A DNA stretch of 64,000 nucleotides, taken from contig JBGSKY010000249.1 in assembly GCA_041740995.1 (NCBI GenBank), positions 18,963-82,962 on the forward strand. Reading direction: 5' to 3'. This stretch comes from JBGSKY01 sp041740995 (GTDB taxonomy: Bacteria > Planctomycetota > Planctomycetia > Pirellulales > Pirellulaceae). Numbering within the stretch: the stretch's first letter is position 1; each line of letters begins with the position of its first letter. A program made the translations under genes and the position numbers. Below are positions 61,708 through 64,000 of the stretch, piece by piece. The notes below the pieces were generated by a model. That model had not been told where the DNA came from and made no database searches. It saw nothing but the letters and a program-made list of their open reading frames with translations.

Positions 61708-62739
61708 ATGGTTCGTGAAAAAATAGTCGGTGGAGATGACCCAATTCCGCCAGATCCGCCAGCGGAATTCGACGGCGTGCTTCGGCCTAAACGAATGGCC
61801 GAAATGATTGGTCAGCGCGACGTGATGGAAGTGCTCAATATTGCGATCGACGCAGCGACGAAGCGAGGCGAACCGCTGGGGCACATTTTATTGGATGGAC
61901 CACCAGGATTAGGCAAGACAACTTTCGCAACTTGCATTCCAGCCGAGATGGGCGTAAGTGTCCAAACGGCCAGCGGACCTGGATTGAAAGCACCGAAGGA
62001 GTTGTTGCCCTATCTGACAAATCTAGAGCACGGTTCAGTTCTATTCATTGACGAGATTCATCGTCTGCCCAAGCCAGTTGAAGAATACCTTTACACGGCG
62101 ATGGAAGATTTCAAAGTGGACATCGTATTGGGGGAGGGCGTCAACGCGCGGACGCTGAATCTGGCCATCAAACCGTTCACCTTAATTGGTGCGACGACGC
62201 GAGCGGGGATGCTCAGCGGACCACTTCGTGACCGTTTTCAAATCCGGGAGCATTTGGGGTACTACTCCGTTGAAGATTTGGTCAGCATTCTGAATCGCAA
62301 TTCAAAAAAACTGAATGTCCCATTGGATGAAAACGCAGCGATTGAAATCGCCAAACGTTCACGCGGTACGCCGCGGGTTGCAAACAATCGACTGCTCTGG
62401 GTTCGCGATTTCGCGCAGAGCAGAGCGGATGGAAAAATCGACATGGATGTTGCCACGCGGGCTTTGAAGATGACAGGCATCGACGAGATCGGACTCGACC
62501 GACAAGATCGTCGCTATCTAGAGACGATTATCCGAGTTTTTGGTGGCGGACCGGCAGGTATCGAAGCGATTGCACACACGATGAGCGTCTCAGCCGATAC
62601 GCTTGAAGACGAAGTGGAGCCGTTCTTGTTGCGAAGCGAGTTTATTGTGCGAACCTCGCGCGGACGCTGCGTATCGAGTAAGGGCTTCGGGCATTTAAAG
62701 ATCCCAATGATCCCACGCGACGACTCCGCGGACAGTTAA
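61708..62739 (+). CDS. ruvB: Holliday junction branch migration helicase RuvB
   Basis: The protein is 343 aa from the ATG at 61708 (a TTG at 61705 is adjacent). LRPKRMAEMIGQ opens the AAA+ domain, with Walker A GPPGLGKTT at about residues 64-72, Walker B LFIDEIHRL, sensor GATTRAGMLSGPLRDRF and the arginine-rich end. A winged helix follows at the C-terminus (RTSRGRCVSSKGFGHL). It drives branch migration with RuvA during recombinational repair. One deviation: the usual HLAxI-like stretch after Walker A reads FATCIPAEMGV. It is divergent from jetA. Confidence 0.93.
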   Translation: MVREKIVGGDDPIPPDPPAEFDGVLRPKRMAEMIGQRDVMEVLNIAIDAATKRGEPLGHILLDGPPGLGKTTFATCIPAEMGVSVQTASGPGLKAPKELLPYLTNLEHGSVLFIDEIHRLPKPVEEYLYTAMEDFKVDIVLGEGVNARTLNLAIKPFTLIGATTRAGMLSGPLRDRFQIREHLGYYSVEDLVSILNRNSKKLNVPLDENAAIEIAKRSRGTPRVANNRLLWVRDFAQSRADGKIDMDVATRALKMTGIDEIGLDRQDRRYLETIIRVFGGGPAGIEAIAHTMSVSADTLEDEVEPFLLRSEFIVRTSRGRCVSSKGFGHLKIPMIPRDDSADS

Positions 62740-62834
62740 TGCTGACCTGGAGTGTGTTACAATCCTTCGTGTAGCCGAATCGATTGGGTAGCAGTCGCAA
62801 TTTTTGCAGCACATACAGAGGGGGACAAGCAACA

Positions 62835-63278
62835 ATGTGGTTACTGATTTTTCTCTCGAGTTTGCTCGGTTTTGTTGTGCTCTTTGTCAGTATTTGGTGC
62901 TTTGTCTGTTGGCTGATTTCGACGATTAGTGGATGGAACAGAATCGCCGATGCGTTTCCGGATCGCTCGCAAGAAAGGCTTCATCGCAAAACCATTTCAG
63001 GCTATGTAGGAATTGCACGATACAAGAACTGTCTTCTAATCTCGTGCAGCGAAGAAGGATTTCATTTGTCGGTCTGGCCGATTTTTCGTTTGGCTCACCC
63101 GCCAATGTTTGTTCCGTGGAACGCCATTCACGATGCGCAAATCAAGAAGGATTTCTTTCGGCACAATGTTTGGATGCAGATCGGAATGCCAGTCGTTGGC
63201 ACCATGCAATTGCCATCAGCCATCTTGGAAGGCCAGCCTATCCAGGTTCTAGGCGAATCGTTCGCAAAAAATCGGTAG
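62835..63278 (+). CDS. small membrane protein
   Basis: The protein is 147 aa from the ATG at 62835, behind GAGGGG; the frame extends to 62784. The N-terminal 35 residues form one long hydrophobic helix (LIFLSSLLGFVVLFVSIWCF plus FVCWLIS), after which the protein is mixed beta with short hydrophobic stretches (PMFVPWNAIHDAQI). The family is not recognised. It lies about 95 bases downstream of ruvB on the same strand. Confidence 0.7.
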   Translation: MWLLIFLSSLLGFVVLFVSIWCFVCWLISTISGWNRIADAFPDRSQERLHRKTISGYVGIARYKNCLLISCSEEGFHLSVWPIFRLAHPPMFVPWNAIHDAQIKKDFFRHNVWMQIGMPVVGTMQLPSAILEGQPIQVLGESFAKNR

Positions 63279-63585
63279 CTACCGCAGCTTACTATTTCGT
63301 TCTGGAAATCTTACCAATCGTTGCCCATTGCCGATCCAGACAAGTCTAATGGGCTGGCCCGAAATAGCTTCTCGATTTGCATGGCATGTCAATCTAAAAC
63401 TGAGCACTATTGGTTATTGTACTAAATCTGCATTTGGACCCCCATGAGCTTGTCTCATGGGTTAAACAGTTTCTTAAGCTAACACCACGACGCCAACCAA
63501 AAGACCCCAACGGGTTCATCCGCTTTGGTGGCAGTTTGCTTCGATAAACTTTCGCTCCGGTGGGATGAACCCGAATGTCGCAAGG
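63279..63585. other. intergenic stretch with two inverted repeats
   Basis: About 307 bases without a gene. CCCATGAG and CTCATGGG form a perfect eight-base-pair hairpin with a five-base loop at 63441-63461. GGGTTCATCC at 63512-63521 and GGATGAACCC at 63563-63572 form a perfect ten-base-pair inverted repeat spaced by 41 bases. These may be the outer parts of the degraded IS element to the right, or terminators. Confidence 0.55.
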
Positions 63586-64000
63586 CTAAGAAGTAAGTGC
63601 GGCTTTTGCTTGGGCCCACGGTGCTTTCAGCTTTTCGTATTTGCAATTTCGCCGCTTGATGGCCCTTGGCTCCTGTCGGCCTTCGCGTTTGCGAAGGTGG
63701 CGTCGGAGATCAACCAAAGCGGCCAGGCGTAGTCATTTTGCCGCATATCCGCTTGGCTAATTGCGAGCCAACTAGTTGCCGCGTTCTTGAAGCTCAAGCT
63801 GCGCAACTCCTGGCTGCTTAACATTGCCACGTCGTACATCGTGATGCGAATTATGTTGTACGCCAAGATGTAAACTAGCAACTCGCGATGGAGCATCGCC
63901 GGGGTGTGGTAACTGAACCAATTTCGGCTTATCAACGGAAAAGAGAAATCCAATACAGTGAAGCTAGTTCGATGGATTTCCCTTCGCTACGTTTGTCGCC
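63586..64000 (-). pseudogene. degraded IS4-family transposase, 5' part beyond the window
   Basis: On the - strand three frames each carry a piece of an IS4-type DDE transposase. Near the right edge SIELASLYWISLFR recalls ELADLYxxRW. Then TPAMLHRELLVYILAYNIIR is the conserved block after the catalytic Glu. Near the C-terminus LRKREGRQEPRAIKRRNCKY lies in a different frame, ending in a stop at 63586. At least two frameshifts separate these pieces, so the gene is dead. No intact transposase is present in the window. Confidence 0.8.

Noticed and set aside
1..64000. CRISPR array, tRNA or rRNA gene
   Set aside because: No regularly spaced repeats, cloverleaf T-loop signature or rRNA-like stretches were found on reading either strand; a dedicated scan (tRNAscan-type) could still find a divergent tRNA.

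Overview
The window reads as chromosomal DNA of a planctomycete, most likely of the Pirellulaceae type. This is an inference from gene content: a DUF1552/PSD1-cytochrome gene pair, a Tat-exported Gfo/Idh/MocA oxidoreductase, a ThuA protein, an exported sulfatase, ECF sigma factors next to Hanks-type kinases, two proteins with the planctomycete N-terminal LExLExR-type motif, a BBP7-like outer-membrane protein and an archaeal-type prolyl-tRNA synthetase. No rRNA, tRNA or CRISPR array was recognised.

Layout. 1-5.9 kb: 3'-truncated Ser/Thr kinase, PPP-family phosphatase, outer-membrane protein, hotdog thioesterase, TPR protein and zinc-ribbon protein. 6-15 kb: ThuA protein, sulfatase, a kinase/ECF-sigma pair coupled by an ATGA overlap, an LRR lipoprotein and a Gfo/Idh/MocA oxidoreductase with a clear terminator. 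15.2-23.2 kb: a second sigma factor with a membrane partner, an exported unknown protein, nth, proS, a UbiA-like prenyltransferase, a degenerate phosphoglucose-isomerase-like protein and a zinc-ribbon protein. 23.4-31 kb: a secretin-like secreted protein, a membrane VWA-like protein and the DUF1552/PSD1 pair. 31.2-36.2 kb: aroC, fabF, acpP, fabG, fabD and rpmF. 36.5-43 kb: a peptidoglycan-binding-domain protein, a sulfotransferase-like protein, a ketosynthase-like protein lacking its catalytic cysteine, a YraN nuclease-fold protein, TPR and helical-repeat proteins and an SDR.

43.1-53.8 kb: pyruvate kinase, then an accessory block (LEPR beta-repeat protein, ECF sigma factor, glycosyltransferase, degenerate matrixin-like LEPR protein, 1040-aa kinase-TPR protein). 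This block is closed on its right by a decayed, frameshifted fragment of a second pyruvate kinase gene, itself interrupted by a roughly 125-bp element with inverted ends. This suggests duplication or insertion at the pyk locus.

54.6-61.4 kb: a complete four-gene SMC-like plasmid-defence operon, jetABCD (Wadjet, type I by its DUF3375-like JetA), read leftwards. It is followed by ruvB, a small membrane protein and a degraded IS4-family transposase running off the right edge.

Across the window, four nearly full copies and one half copy of a roughly 70-bp palindrome lie in intergenic gaps downstream of genes. The most noteworthy items are this repeat family, the pyk remnant with its insertion, the ketosynthase with Cys-to-Glu and His-to-Asn changes, the PGI-like pseudo-enzyme, and the Wadjet operon.
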